A DNA stretch of 64,000 nucleotides from assembly GCA_964473255.1 (NCBI GenBank), contig CAYYOT010000008.1, positions 44,859 through 108,858 on the forward strand. Reading direction: 5' to 3'. This document shows, piece by piece, positions 27,363-36,094 of the stretch. This stretch comes from Kuafuiihalomonas sp964473255. Lineage in GTDB: Bacteria > Myxococcota > Kuafuiibacteriia > Kuafuiibacteriales > Kuafuiibacteriaceae. The notes beneath the pieces were generated by a model, which was given only the letters and a program-made list of their open reading frames with translations, was not told the DNA's origin and ran no database searches. The first letter of the stretch is position 1, and each line of letters opens with the position of its first letter. Both the position numbers and the translations under genes were made by a program.

Positions 27363-27365
27363 GCG

Positions 27366-27722
27366 TCAGCTCTTGGCCTTGGGCCTCGGTGCGTCGGCGA
27401 AGAGCTTCTCTCCTTCCATCGTGTCCGCGCCTTTTCGCGTCAGGCAGGCGTTCACCGCTCGGGTGATCTTCATGCGTCCTTTGCGGCCGATCGGTTCTCC
27501 TTCGGCGGCCGCTCGCACCAGGCGAGCGGACACCCCTCGCCCCAGTCTTTCGGGCTTGGGGGCGCCGGCCTCGTCGTAGCTCTTCTTGGCTCGACGGGCG
27601 GCCGAACGGGCCAATCGCTGGGCTCTCTCGGTCGGGCCGTCTCGCTCGAGCGCCGCGGACTCGCTGGCAACCTGTTCGGGCTCCAGCCCGTGCTCCGTCA
27701 TCACGTCTTTCAGCATGGACAT
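27366..27722 (-). CDS. Small basic protein of unknown function
   Basis: A 118-residue protein rich in Arg, Lys and Ala (ARRAKKSYDEAGAPKPERLGRG, then GRKGRMKITRAVNACL). The pattern of a flexible basic part followed by a helical pair could bind nucleic acid, but I recognise no domain. It sits 3 bp upstream of the 172-residue unknown gene on the same strand and 38 bp after the small membrane protein gene, so the three probably form one unit. The start at 27722 has alternatives two codons downstream. Confidence 0.6.
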   Translation of the reverse strand: MSMLKDVMTEHGLEPEQVASESAALERDGPTERAQRLARSAARRAKKSYDEAGAPKPERLGRGVSARLVRAAAEGEPIGRKGRMKITRAVNACLTRKGADTMEGEKLFADAPRPKAKS

Positions 27723-27760
27723 GGGTCAACCGGCGGCGTGCAGCAGGTGCCGCTCGCCTG

Positions 27761-28054
27761 TCAACGGCGGCTGCCCATGTGGTCGAGCGCCTCCGCGAGG
27801 ATGGCGATCTTCGTCTGCAGCTTCCACGTTCGGATCGACTGGTAGGCGGACGCCAGGAGCATGACACCGGCGGCCAGCATGACGATGGGCATCACGGTTG
27901 GCAGCTGACGCCCGTAGGTTACCTCGAACATGAAGAACATGACGAGCCCGTATCCGAGGCGAAGTCTTTGGCAAGGCCAGCCCGCCTCGAAGTCGACCTG
28001 CGTTGGGGGGTCGTCGGGCAGGGGGCGGAATTTAGCGAACAGTCCGCGAGTCAT
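27761..28054 (-). CDS. Small two-helix membrane protein
   Basis: A 97-residue protein. The ATG at 28054 is chosen over 28105 because AGAGGAGG lies about 5 nt upstream. After a 40-residue hydrophilic N-terminus (RGLFAKFRPLPDDPP) come two membrane segments (YGLVMFFMFEVTYG and IVMLAAGVMLLASAY) and a short charged tail. Family not recognised. It is the first gene of the minus-strand run, with a 123-bp divergent gap to the next plus-strand gene that probably holds the promoters. Confidence 0.6.
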   Translation of the reverse strand: MTRGLFAKFRPLPDDPPTQVDFEAGWPCQRLRLGYGLVMFFMFEVTYGRQLPTVMPIVMLAAGVMLLASAYQSIRTWKLQTKIAILAEALDHMGSRR

Positions 28055-28177
28055 TCGGTCCTCCTCTCGATGGGCTCGTAGTTCAACGGTCTTGGCTACC
28101 GACATCTTCCCTCCGATCGGGGTTCATGACGAGACCGGGGCGACAATTGGATTCAGGAGGGATAGCCCGCTATCTTC

Positions 28178-29482
28178 ATGGGCGTGCGCTGGCGGCTGCA
28201 GGGGTGGGTACTGTGCGCGGTGTGCGTGCTCGGGCCCGGGGTCGCCCGCGCCGACCTGATCTTCGGTCCCGACGGTCAGCCGCTCTCGGTCCGCGATCGT
28301 CAGGTCCTCGTCGTTTTCGACGGTCAGCGTCAGGTGACGATCGAGGAGAAGCGGGTCGTCGGCGTGACCGGTCCGATCGTCCACATCCGAACGTTTCCCG
28401 CGCCCCCGGTCGCCAAGGTCGCACCGGATGAGCCCTTCGCCGAGTTGAAGGCGTTCCTCGAGCGCCGACCACCGCTTCGTCTCGCGATCCGCGACCGACC
28501 GTTCGGTCCATCTTTCATGGCTCGTTGGTTCGGGCCTCCGCCCCCGCCGAAACCCGAGGCGGACCTCACCGCGCTCCCCTCGCTACGTCCCGTCGAGCGG
28601 CTGTCGTTCCAGGCGGAAGTCGCGACCAGTACGACGACTCGACCGGAGGTCATCCCTGAAGGGTTCGACCATTTTCTCGAGCGCAACCAGATTCGGATTT
28701 CCGCGGCCTCGCGGGCGGCCGTATCCAAGTATCTCAAGCAGGGCCAGACCGTCGTGGCGACGGTTTGGCGCGCAGGCGCCACGCCCGCCGACCATCGACT
28801 CGGGCCGGTGCGCTTCGACGTATTGGCAACGCAAGCTCAGTTGACGTTTCCCAGCTTGGACCGTGAGCGCATGGACGTGTACCTCGCTGCCGGTGGCCCG
28901 CTGGTACCCGCGCAGCTGGCTGCCCCATGGTCGACGACCCCCTGGGCCTCGAAGCCGCTTTCACCCGGTCAAGCCGAGATTCGAAACGGAGCACGCTGGG
29001 GTCCGGACCAAGTCGTGGCGGCTCCGTGGTTTCGCATGGCGCTCACGCCGGTGCGCTCCGTCGAATACGCGACGCACCTTCGCTATCGCTCCAACCGCGA
29101 GAACTACCGGTCGCTGACCTTCGTCCCGTCGACGGGAGGCGGGCCTGCCCCGGAGTCGCGGGGGACCGCCTGGGACCTCATCCTCTGCATCTTCTTGGGG
29201 TTCGTGCCCGTCCTGGCCGCACCGGAGTCGTGGCTCTTCGCCATCCTGCAAAGTCGCTCCCGAGCGCGGGCGACGCCTACACGTTCCGGTTGGACCACGC
29301 GGTTGTGGGCGGTCTGGCCGCTGGCGGTGGCGGTGTTCTGGCTGGTGAGCGTCCCGGGTGCGGCCAAGACCGCAGCCTTGCTCCCCGCGATCGTCGGTCT
29401 CTTCGCGGCTCGACCGTACGAGGTCCAGCGCGAGGGCTTCGTCCGCGCACGCCTCACCAAGAGGAAGGCCGAAGCCAAGTAA
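28178..29482 (+). CDS. Exported protein of unknown function with C-terminal membrane helices
   Basis: A 434-residue protein. The signal peptide is VLCAVCVLGPGVARA, cut near residue 25. The exported part begins QPLSVRDRQVLVVFDGQRQVTIEEKRVVG, which loosely recalls the DUF2330 family; this is tentative. About 270 residues later come two membrane segments (WDLILCIFLGFVPVLAA and LWAVWPLAVAVFWLVSV) and a basic tail. AGGAGG lies at 28155-28160, 17 nt upstream of the ATG, farther than usual, so the start may need checking. It converges on rmlD with only 2 bp between stops. Confidence 0.6.
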   Translation: MGVRWRLQGWVLCAVCVLGPGVARADLIFGPDGQPLSVRDRQVLVVFDGQRQVTIEEKRVVGVTGPIVHIRTFPAPPVAKVAPDEPFAELKAFLERRPPLRLAIRDRPFGPSFMARWFGPPPPPKPEADLTALPSLRPVERLSFQAEVATSTTTRPEVIPEGFDHFLERNQIRISAASRAAVSKYLKQGQTVVATVWRAGATPADHRLGPVRFDVLATQAQLTFPSLDRERMDVYLAAGGPLVPAQLAAPWSTTPWASKPLSPGQAEIRNGARWGPDQVVAAPWFRMALTPVRSVEYATHLRYRSNRENYRSLTFVPSTGGGPAPESRGTAWDLILCIFLGFVPVLAAPESWLFAILQSRSRARATPTRSGWTTRLWAVWPLAVAVFWLVSVPGAAKTAALLPAIVGLFAARPYEVQREGFVRARLTKRKAEAK

Positions 29483-29484
29483 GA

Positions 29485-30336
29485 CTATGCCTTCAGCTCC
29501 TCCGCCTCTTCCAAGAAGCGGTCGAGAGCAGCGTCCCACTGCGGCATGGGCCGAAGACCGAGCCCTCGGAGCGCCAGGTTTTCCAATCGGCTGTTCGCGG
29601 GGCGCGGGGCGGGCCGGGGGAACTCGGCGGTGCTGCAGGGCGTTACGTCCGCGGCCAGGCCGAGGCGGTTCAGGAAGGCTCGAGCGAAGCCGTACCAGCT
29701 CGTCTCGCCTTCGCAGGTCGCGTGCAGGGTGCCGACGGCCGACGTCTCGAGAAGGTCGAGGACGAGCTCGGCGACCGCACGGCAGCTCGTGGGATTGCCG
29801 ACCTGGTCGTCGACGACCTTCAACGGCTGGCCCGACCGAGCGCGGGTGACGATCGCGTGCACGAAGCTGGGGCCGCCGAGGCCGTAGAGCCAGGCGATCC
29901 GAAGGATCAGGTGGTCCGGACAGTGGTGCCGGGCCGCGTTTTCCGCCGCCCACTTTGTCTCGCCGTAAACGGTTCGGGGGGCGACGGGATCGCTTTCTCG
30001 ATAGGGGCGGCCCGCATCGCCTGCGAAGACGTAATCGGTCGAGAAGGTGACGAGCCGCGCGCCGACTCGCCGGGTGGCATCGGCGACGTGCGCTGTGGCG
30101 AGCACGTTGTCCGCATACGCTGATTCGACGTCGGTCTCGGCAGCATCGACGCGGGTGTAGGCTGCCGCGTGAAGGACGACATCCGGCTGCCGGTCGACCA
30201 GTGTCCGACGAACCGCTGAACCATCGCGCAGCTCCAGCTCCGCCCGCGAAAGGGGAATGACCTCGTGGCGCTCCCCCACATGAGCGAGGAGCGTTCGGCC
30301 GAGCATGCCGTTCGCCCCGGTGACAACCACCTTCAT
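29485..30336 (-). CDS. rmlD: dTDP-4-dehydrorhamnose reductase
   Basis: 283 residues from the ATG at 30336, which begins MKVVVTGANGMLG, the Rossmann NAD(P)-binding motif. HAAAYTRVDAAE and the catalytic Thr-Tyr-Lys set (TFSTDYVF, then YGETKWAAE) identify RmlD, the last enzyme of dTDP-L-rhamnose synthesis; dTDP-L-rhamnose supplies surface polysaccharides. Length is normal for the family. The other rml genes are not next to it, so it may serve a related deoxysugar route instead. It diverges from epmA with 66 bp between starts. Confidence 0.88.
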   Translation of the reverse strand: MKVVVTGANGMLGRTLLAHVGERHEVIPLSRAELELRDGSAVRRTLVDRQPDVVLHAAAYTRVDAAETDVESAYADNVLATAHVADATRRVGARLVTFSTDYVFAGDAGRPYRESDPVAPRTVYGETKWAAENAARHHCPDHLILRIAWLYGLGGPSFVHAIVTRARSGQPLKVVDDQVGNPTSCRAVAELVLDLLETSAVGTLHATCEGETSWYGFARAFLNRLGLAADVTPCSTAEFPRPAPRPANSRLENLALRGLGLRPMPQWDAALDRFLEEAEELKA

Positions 30337-30402
30337 GGCGAGGGCATCATACCGGACACGGCGTTCTTGTCGCTGCTCGTCGAACATGGCACGGCCGACC
30401 TC

Positions 30403-31380
30403 ATGGGGCAGTCCTCCGTCCGCGTTCGCCTGCGAGCGCGAAAGGAGATGAACGATGCCATCCGCAGCTTCTTCGATGCCCGCGGGCTGCTCGAGGTGGA
30501 GACGCCCATCCTCGTGTCATCTCCGGGGCTGGAGCCACACCTCGACCCGTTTAGCACGCGGCTGAGGCATCCGGACGGGACCGAGGCTACGGTATATCTT
30601 CATACCTCCCCGGAGTACGCGATGAAGCGTCTCGTCGCTGCTGGCGCGGGAAGCATCTATCAGCTCGCTCGGGTCTTTCGAAATCGTGAGGGGTCCTCGA
30701 CGCACACTCCCGAGTTTTCGATGCTCGAATGGTACCGACAGCCGGGTTCCCTCGCCGACCTGCAGGACGACGTAGTCGGCCTCGTCGAAGCGGTCCGTTC
30801 GGTCCTCCGAGGTCCCCGGCGCTTCGCCGTTCGCCGGACCTCGGTGGCGGAGCTGTTCGAGCATGCCGGACTCGGGGACCCACTCGAAAGCACGCCTCCC
30901 GACGTTTTCGCTCGAGAGTGCTCGGTTCGCTCCGTCCCGGACGACCAATGGGAAGACGTTTTCTTCCGCGCTTTCCTGGAGCATATCGAGCCCGGTTTCG
31001 GCCCCGACGAACTGGTCTTCGTCGAGGCCTACCCCTCCCGTCTTGCGGCGCTGGCCCGCCTCGATCCCGCGGACCGACGAACGGCTCGCCGCTTCGAAGC
31101 GTACCTGGGAGGTTTGGAGCTGGCGAACGCCTTCGAAGAGCTGTCCGACCCCACCGAGCAGCGCGCCCGCTTCCTTCGCGACCAACAGGAGCGCCGCCGG
31201 TTGGGAAAAGACCCGGTTCCCATCGACGAGTCCCTTCTCGAAGCCCTTCCCGCCATCGACGGCACGGCCGGCATCGCCCTCGGCCTGGACCGGCTCCTCA
31301 TGAAGTGTCTCGACGTTCGGGACATCGAGACCTTCGGCTTTACTCCTCCACGGTTGCCCGAGATGGGCTCTGGGGCCTAG
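30403..31380 (+). CDS. epmA: Elongation factor P beta-lysylation enzyme EpmA (LysS-like, GenX)
   Basis: 325 residues, the same length as Escherichia coli EpmA. It is the class II lysyl-tRNA synthetase catalytic domain without the anticodon-binding domain: motif 2 (RVFRNRE, then HTPEFSMLEWY) and motif 3 (GIALGLDRLLM) are clear. EpmA attaches a lysine to elongation factor P so ribosomes can pass polyproline stretches. The ATG at 30403 is chosen to match the family; no good Shine-Dalgarno is seen. No efp gene is in the window. trmB follows after 12 bp, so the two are probably co-transcribed. Confidence 0.85.
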   Translation: MGQSSVRVRLRARKEMNDAIRSFFDARGLLEVETPILVSSPGLEPHLDPFSTRLRHPDGTEATVYLHTSPEYAMKRLVAAGAGSIYQLARVFRNREGSSTHTPEFSMLEWYRQPGSLADLQDDVVGLVEAVRSVLRGPRRFAVRRTSVAELFEHAGLGDPLESTPPDVFARECSVRSVPDDQWEDVFFRAFLEHIEPGFGPDELVFVEAYPSRLAALARLDPADRRTARRFEAYLGGLELANAFEELSDPTEQRARFLRDQQERRRLGKDPVPIDESLLEALPAIDGTAGIALGLDRLLMKCLDVRDIETFGFTPPRLPEMGSGA

Positions 31381-31392
31381 ACCGGCCGGCCC

Positions 31393-32076
31393 ATGTCCAG
31401 GCGCATCCGCAAACACGCCAATCCGTTCAACGTTCGGACATCGTTGGGCCGGCTGGATCTCCATGATGTGTTCGGACGGATCGCACCTCTCGAGATCGAC
31501 CTGGGCTGCGGGGGCGCGGGCCTTATCTTCGAGCGGGCGCGGAACCACCCGGAGTGGGACTTCATCGGCCTCGAAGTGCGCAGACCGCTGGTCGAGGCCA
31601 TCGAGGAGCGCCGCCAGCGCGAGGGCCTCGAAAACGTTCGGGTGTTCTATGCGAACGCCGCCGCCAATCTGGCTGACCTCGTCGAGCCGGGTCAGGTTCG
31701 CATGTTCCACGTGCACTTCCCGGACCCGTGTTTCAAGAAGCGCCACCACAAGCGGCGGATCGTTCAGCCGGAGCTCGTCCGGGTCATGGCGGGTCTCCTG
31801 CCGCTCGGAGGACAGGTCTATCTCCAGTCGGACGTTCGGGCGCTGGCGGAAGAGATGTACGACTTCATGTCCAGCGACGGGGCGTTCGCGGTTCGCCTGG
31901 AGCCGGGCGTGTCGGCGGACCGGCCCATCCCGGAGCGAACCGAATGGGAGCGACAGCACGAGCGCGAGTCGGAGCCCGTGTACCGCATGCTGTTCGAGAA
32001 GGTGGGACCGTCCGTCGGGCAAGTCGCCATCCCGGAGTTTCGACCGATCGTTCGCCCGGGAACCGGAGCATCGTGA
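31393..32076 (+). CDS. trmB: tRNA (guanine-N7-)-methyltransferase
   Basis: A 227-residue protein with the TrmB signatures: LEIDLGCGGAGLIFERA (SAM motif I), FIGLEV, and VHFPDPCFKKRHHKRRIV, the conserved PDPW-type motif with Cys in place of Trp. It methylates G46 of tRNA with SAM. The C-terminal VPEF-like stretch (AIPEFRPI) differs from the usual TxFE motif. It follows epmA by 12 bp and overlaps the beta-helix gene by 4 bp (GTGA). Confidence 0.9.
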   Translation: MSRRIRKHANPFNVRTSLGRLDLHDVFGRIAPLEIDLGCGGAGLIFERARNHPEWDFIGLEVRRPLVEAIEERRQREGLENVRVFYANAAANLADLVEPGQVRMFHVHFPDPCFKKRHHKRRIVQPELVRVMAGLLPLGGQVYLQSDVRALAEEMYDFMSSDGAFAVRLEPGVSADRPIPERTEWERQHERESEPVYRMLFEKVGPSVGQVAIPEFRPIVRPGTGAS

Positions 32077-33599
32077 GGGCCTCGCTCTCGGTGCTCGTCT
32101 GCGTGGCCTGCGCGGGGCCACCGCCGGTGGCGCCGGCTCCGACGGCTGAAGCTCCGACGACCGCACCCATTGCGGAGGTTTCGGACGGTGAAGGGCTGTC
32201 CGCGGCTCTCGGCGGCAAGGCCGAGCTCATACGACTGCGGCCCGGGACGTACGAGGGTCGAAAGCCGGTCCTCGTCGGCCGGACGGTTACTCTGGAGGGC
32301 GATGGAACCGAGGTCGACGCGCTCCTGATCGTGACCGGCACCCGCGTGACGGTGCGGGGCCTACGACTCAATCGGGGACTCTCGGGTCGCTACGCGCGCG
32401 GTCTGCGCGTGGAGTCATCGACCATCTCCAGTTCCGGTCGAGCCGACAGCCTGTCGCTGCTGCAGACGACGGCCGAGCTCGTCGGCGTATCCTTGGTTTC
32501 AGGACGGTCCACGGGGGTCTTCGCGGCGAGCTCGACGGTGGCGTTCGAGGACGGCCGGATCCTGGCCACCGGCTCGAACCACGCGATGCGGGTCGATGCG
32601 GGGCGGGTTCGAATGAGTCGTATGGACCTGGAAGGCGGGTCGGCCAGCGTCCTTTGGGCCGACCGAGGTGCGCAGGTCGAGCTGGACGACGTCGACATCA
32701 CGACGCAAAGGCCGTCCGCGATCGGAGTGCACGTGACGAACGCGGCCGTCGTCGACGCGCGTCGCTCGCAGGCTCGGCTTCCGGTCGGCGTCGCCCTTCT
32801 CGTTCGTGAGGCCGAAGCGAGTTGGGAGGACGGCATCCTCGACGCGCGGGGGACCGAGCCGGCTCTCGGCGTCGCGGGCGGGGCTGTGGAAGTCCGATCG
32901 TCGACGGTGACGTCCGGCGCGGGGGGCGTCGGCTCCGTAGGAGCCTTTCGGACCGTGCAGGGCAACCTGCGAATCGATTCGACGTTCGTCCGCATGACGT
33001 CGTCGGCCGGCATCACCGTGGGCCGAGGGCGACTCATCCTGAGGGACTCCCGGATCGTGGGGCCGGGGGCGGGCCCGCTGGATCCCGGCCAGGCGGAAGC
33101 GGCCGTCATCGCGAACGGGTCGGGCGCCGCGGTCGACCTCCGGCGGGTCGAGTTGAGACGGCTGCCGGGATTCGGCGTGCTGTCGTCCAACGATGCCCAG
33201 GTGACGGTCGACACGACGACGGTCGCGGATGCGGCCGGTGGAATCTGGCTCGAAGACGTCCGTTGGGGGCCGCCGACGGTTTCGCGCGTTCGGATTCGGG
33301 GCTGCCGGTCGGAGCCAGGCCTGGGCTTCGTCCGGAGTACGGTCGGAGTGCGAGACGCGATCGTCGCCGACTGTTCGACCGGAGTGCTCGCGGGGGAACG
33401 GAGCCGCGTCGACGTGGATGGGCTGACGGTGCTGCGGGCCGAGCGCGGGGTTTGGGCGTCCCTCGGAGGCCGGGTCGACCTGCGAAATGGACGAGCCCGA
33501 TCCGTCGACCGATGGGGCATTGCTGGCTGTGTTGGTCGCTCGCGGATCGGGGGCTTGGGGACCGAGACCGGCACGACGGGCACCTCCCTGTGCCGATGA
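32073..33599 (+). CDS. Exported right-handed beta-helix repeat protein
   Basis: 508 residues from a GTG at 32073 overlapping the trmB stop. The first 15 residues (ASLSVLVCVACAG) look like a lipoprotein signal with an unusual lipobox, so the anchoring is uncertain. After a Pro/Ala-rich linker, LRPGTYEGRKPVLVGRTVTLEGDG begins a series of about 22-residue turns (GLRVESSTISSSG, VEVRSSTVTSG, NLRIDSTFVRMTSS, RVDVDGLTVLRAERG) typical of pectin-lyase-like parallel beta helices. No catalytic residues of polysaccharide lyases are obvious. Likely a surface or periplasmic binding or structural protein. Confidence 0.7.
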   Translation: MRASLSVLVCVACAGPPPVAPAPTAEAPTTAPIAEVSDGEGLSAALGGKAELIRLRPGTYEGRKPVLVGRTVTLEGDGTEVDALLIVTGTRVTVRGLRLNRGLSGRYARGLRVESSTISSSGRADSLSLLQTTAELVGVSLVSGRSTGVFAASSTVAFEDGRILATGSNHAMRVDAGRVRMSRMDLEGGSASVLWADRGAQVELDDVDITTQRPSAIGVHVTNAAVVDARRSQARLPVGVALLVREAEASWEDGILDARGTEPALGVAGGAVEVRSSTVTSGAGGVGSVGAFRTVQGNLRIDSTFVRMTSSAGITVGRGRLILRDSRIVGPGAGPLDPGQAEAAVIANGSGAAVDLRRVELRRLPGFGVLSSNDAQVTVDTTTVADAAGGIWLEDVRWGPPTVSRVRIRGCRSEPGLGFVRSTVGVRDAIVADCSTGVLAGERSRVDVDGLTVLRAERGVWASLGGRVDLRNGRARSVDRWGIAGCVGRSRIGGLGTETGTTGTSLCR

Positions 33600-33714
33600 G
33601 CGGTTCGATCCGCGGTCGATTCCCCCGGTGGGGGGATCCTTGCTTGATCTTTGACCGCCCGACGTACGTAGAGGAGACGGTGTCGGATCGCTGCGGGGCT
33701 TTACGGAGGACCGG

Positions 33715-35286
33715 ATGACTCGAGTCGGTGTTTTCGGCTGGGGCGTGGTCGCGCCCAAGTCGCCGAACGTGGATCGCTTTCGAGAGAACCTCTCGTCGCG
33801 CGATTCGTGGCTCACGCCGTACACCGGGTTCGGTCCCAGCAATTTCTGGGCGGGCGAACCGGAGTTCGACTTTGCCGACTACCAAGGCTGGGTTTCCGAG
33901 CGCTTTCCTCCCCGAAAATTCGTCCAGCTCGACGAGAAGATGGGAAAGCCGGTCAAGTACGCGGTCGGGTCTTTCGTTCAAGCGCTGAGCCAGAATCCGG
34001 GCATCGAGCGCGAGCTCCAGAACCTGGGTACGAAGACGCACATCTACGTCGGGACCGGGCTCGGAGACCTCGGCACCATCCACGACCAGACCCTCAGTCT
34101 CTACCACGGACGCCGGAACTGGGACCGCTTCTGGTCCGAGCCCGTCAACAATGCGGCACTGCGGGCGTACCTCGATGACCCCGAGCAAGCGCGGCGCTCC
34201 GACCCTTCGATCCCCTCTGATCCTCGCGACGTCACGGCCGACGAGCGCACGGAAGTCGAAGGAACCTGGTGGGCGTACTGGGCTCAGCGCTCGGAGAAGC
34301 TGCAGGCTTTCTTGCGCCAGCTGGCGGAGATCGAAGGCGCGGACGTCGAAGGACCGGTCGCTTCGGGCAAGGGCCGGGCGATCAAACACAAGCAGGCGGC
34401 GGTCTCGGCTCTTCGCAAGGAGTGGGGAGCTCCGGAGCCTCCCTGGACCCAGGTGTCGCCGAACCTCCTCTGGAACATCCCCAACATCGCTGCGGCACAG
34501 ATCTCGATGCTCGGGCACCTGACCGGCATGTGCTTCGCTCCGGTCGCGGCGTGCTCGTCGTTCGGCTTTTCTCTCCGGTTGGCCATGAGCGCGATCCAGT
34601 CCGGGAACGCGAAGGCGGTGGTGATCGGGGCGACCGATCCCGCACCGCATCCCCTGACTGTCGGAGCGTTCTACGAGGCCCGCGTCCTGGCCCATGACGG
34701 CAAGGTGTCCAAACCCCTTTCCGGTCTGCGGGGTACCCACATCGCGGGCGGAGCGGTGGTGTGGATCGTGGGGGACCTCGACCATTTCCGAAACTTGGGA
34801 TTCCGGCCGCTCGGCCTGGAGCCGGTCGGCGTGGGCATCACCGCCGACGCCGACCACATCATCACGCCGTCCAAGGAGGGCCCGGCGGAGAGCATCCGAC
34901 TGGCGCTGGCCGAGGCCGGCCTGGCCCCGGCCGACGTCGTGTCTTGGGATCTTCACGCCACGGCGACTCCAGGGGATGCGCTCGAGGTCGAGAACCTCCG
35001 CGAGATCCTGCCCGAGTCGGTATTGGTGACCGCCCGCAAAGGCATGTTCGGTCACGGCATGAGCGTGGGGGGCGGCTGGGAGCTCATGGCGCAATACATG
35101 GCGCACGAGACCGGGCAGTTGGCCCCGACCCCGCTCTCGCGGGGGGAACTCAACGCCGAGATCTCCCGCGTGCACGATCGCTTCGTTTTCGACGACCCGC
35201 AGGCGCTACCCCGCGGTGCCGTAGGAAAGCTGTCGATGGGCGTAGGGGGCGTGAACGCCTGCGTGATCTCCCGGCCGATCGAGTAG
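33715..35286 (+). CDS. Beta-ketoacyl-ACP synthase (KAS II-like)
   Basis: A 523-residue protein with a clear GGAGG 5 nt before the ATG. The thiolase-fold catalytic triad is complete: Cys280 (AACSSFGFSL), His414 (DLHATATPGDALE) and His447 (KGMFGHGMS). It is about 110 residues longer than FabF because of an insertion near 150-240 (WWAYWAQRSEKLQAFL), so it belongs to a divergent branch. It condenses acyl chains with malonyl-ACP, for fatty-acid or secondary-metabolite synthesis, but no acyl carrier protein or reductase lies beside it. It converges with the next gene, 11 bp between stops. Confidence 0.8.
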   Translation: MTRVGVFGWGVVAPKSPNVDRFRENLSSRDSWLTPYTGFGPSNFWAGEPEFDFADYQGWVSERFPPRKFVQLDEKMGKPVKYAVGSFVQALSQNPGIERELQNLGTKTHIYVGTGLGDLGTIHDQTLSLYHGRRNWDRFWSEPVNNAALRAYLDDPEQARRSDPSIPSDPRDVTADERTEVEGTWWAYWAQRSEKLQAFLRQLAEIEGADVEGPVASGKGRAIKHKQAAVSALRKEWGAPEPPWTQVSPNLLWNIPNIAAAQISMLGHLTGMCFAPVAACSSFGFSLRLAMSAIQSGNAKAVVIGATDPAPHPLTVGAFYEARVLAHDGKVSKPLSGLRGTHIAGGAVVWIVGDLDHFRNLGFRPLGLEPVGVGITADADHIITPSKEGPAESIRLALAEAGLAPADVVSWDLHATATPGDALEVENLREILPESVLVTARKGMFGHGMSVGGGWELMAQYMAHETGQLAPTPLSRGELNAEISRVHDRFVFDDPQALPRGAVGKLSMGVGGVNACVISRPIE

Positions 35287-35297
35287 ACCGACTCGTG

Positions 35298-35873
35298 TCA
35301 GGCTCGTCCCGGTCGGTCGAGCAACGGAATCAAGCCTTGCGACACGAGCTGACGATGCGCCGGGGCGTCGGACGGGTCCTGTTGGAGCCGCCGGATCAGC
35401 GTGTCGATGTCCTGCCGGATCGGCAACGTCGTGGCTTCCGCGACCCGCGTCAAAACGTCGACCAGGCGCTGAAACTTCACGGCCAGCTCCTGCAGGAGCG
35501 CTCCGAGGCCCGAGCGAGCACGCGCCGCGGCCGCCTGGTAGGCGCCGCGACCCATGTCGATGTAGTAGCGCCGGCCGACGAGGGCCCGAGGACGGTCCAC
35601 GTACGGGGCGAACAAAGACGGTACGACCAGAGCAACGTCTCCCAAGCGCCGATAGGCTTCCGCCTGCTGAAGTGGGGCGGCGAGGCGAGCCTCTTCGTAC
35701 AGCCAGGCCAGGGTCGCCGTGGTGTCGTCGCCCTCGGGCGGCCGGCGAGCGAAATCGGCACACAGCTGGACCAGATACTGCTTCGTCCCCGTCTCCAGCT
35801 CGAAACCTTCCGACGTCAGGGCAGGCCCGAGAAGACTCTCGAAAAACGACTCCAAGTTCTGGTTTTCAATCAC
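35298..35873 (-). CDS. Protein of unknown function
   Basis: A 191-residue mostly helical soluble protein (FFESLLGPALTSEGFEL, LAWLYEEARLAAPLQQAEAYRRLGD, LLQELAVKFQRLVDVLTRVAEAT). No signal peptide, membrane segment or known motif is visible. The start at 35873 has a GTG alternative but the ATG-like position gives the cleanest N-terminus. It converges with the ketosynthase gene. The coding assignment rests on frame length, helix periodicity and the absence of a better frame opposite. Confidence 0.55.
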   Translation of the reverse strand: MIENQNLESFFESLLGPALTSEGFELETGTKQYLVQLCADFARRPPEGDDTTATLAWLYEEARLAAPLQQAEAYRRLGDVALVVPSLFAPYVDRPRALVGRRYYIDMGRGAYQAAAARARSGLGALLQELAVKFQRLVDVLTRVAEATTLPIRQDIDTLIRRLQQDPSDAPAHRQLVSQGLIPLLDRPGRA

Positions 35874-36094
35874 GCGAGAAAGACCTCCGCCTTCATCCTA
35901 TCGAGGCTCGGAGGTGGTTGGGACCGGATCAATGAATGATCTTGGGGTCTTACATGCAGAACCCGACGACTCGGTCGAGCGGCGGCGCGGAGCAGAAGCG
36001 AGAACACCAATAAATTCGATTAGCTACGGGTCGGGGGGCCGCCGGACTTAGCACCCTTACGGCGCGGGTGCTGACAAGAGGCCCGTGAAAAAAA

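Noticed and set aside
30517..32166. Long open frame of over 500 codons on the minus strand opposite epmA and trmB.
   Set aside because: It is the mirror of two well-recognised genes; its protein is low-complexity and Arg/Pro-rich, as expected from GC-rich antisense frames. The same holds for frames opposite the ketosynthase, the beta-helix gene, mcr and pcs.
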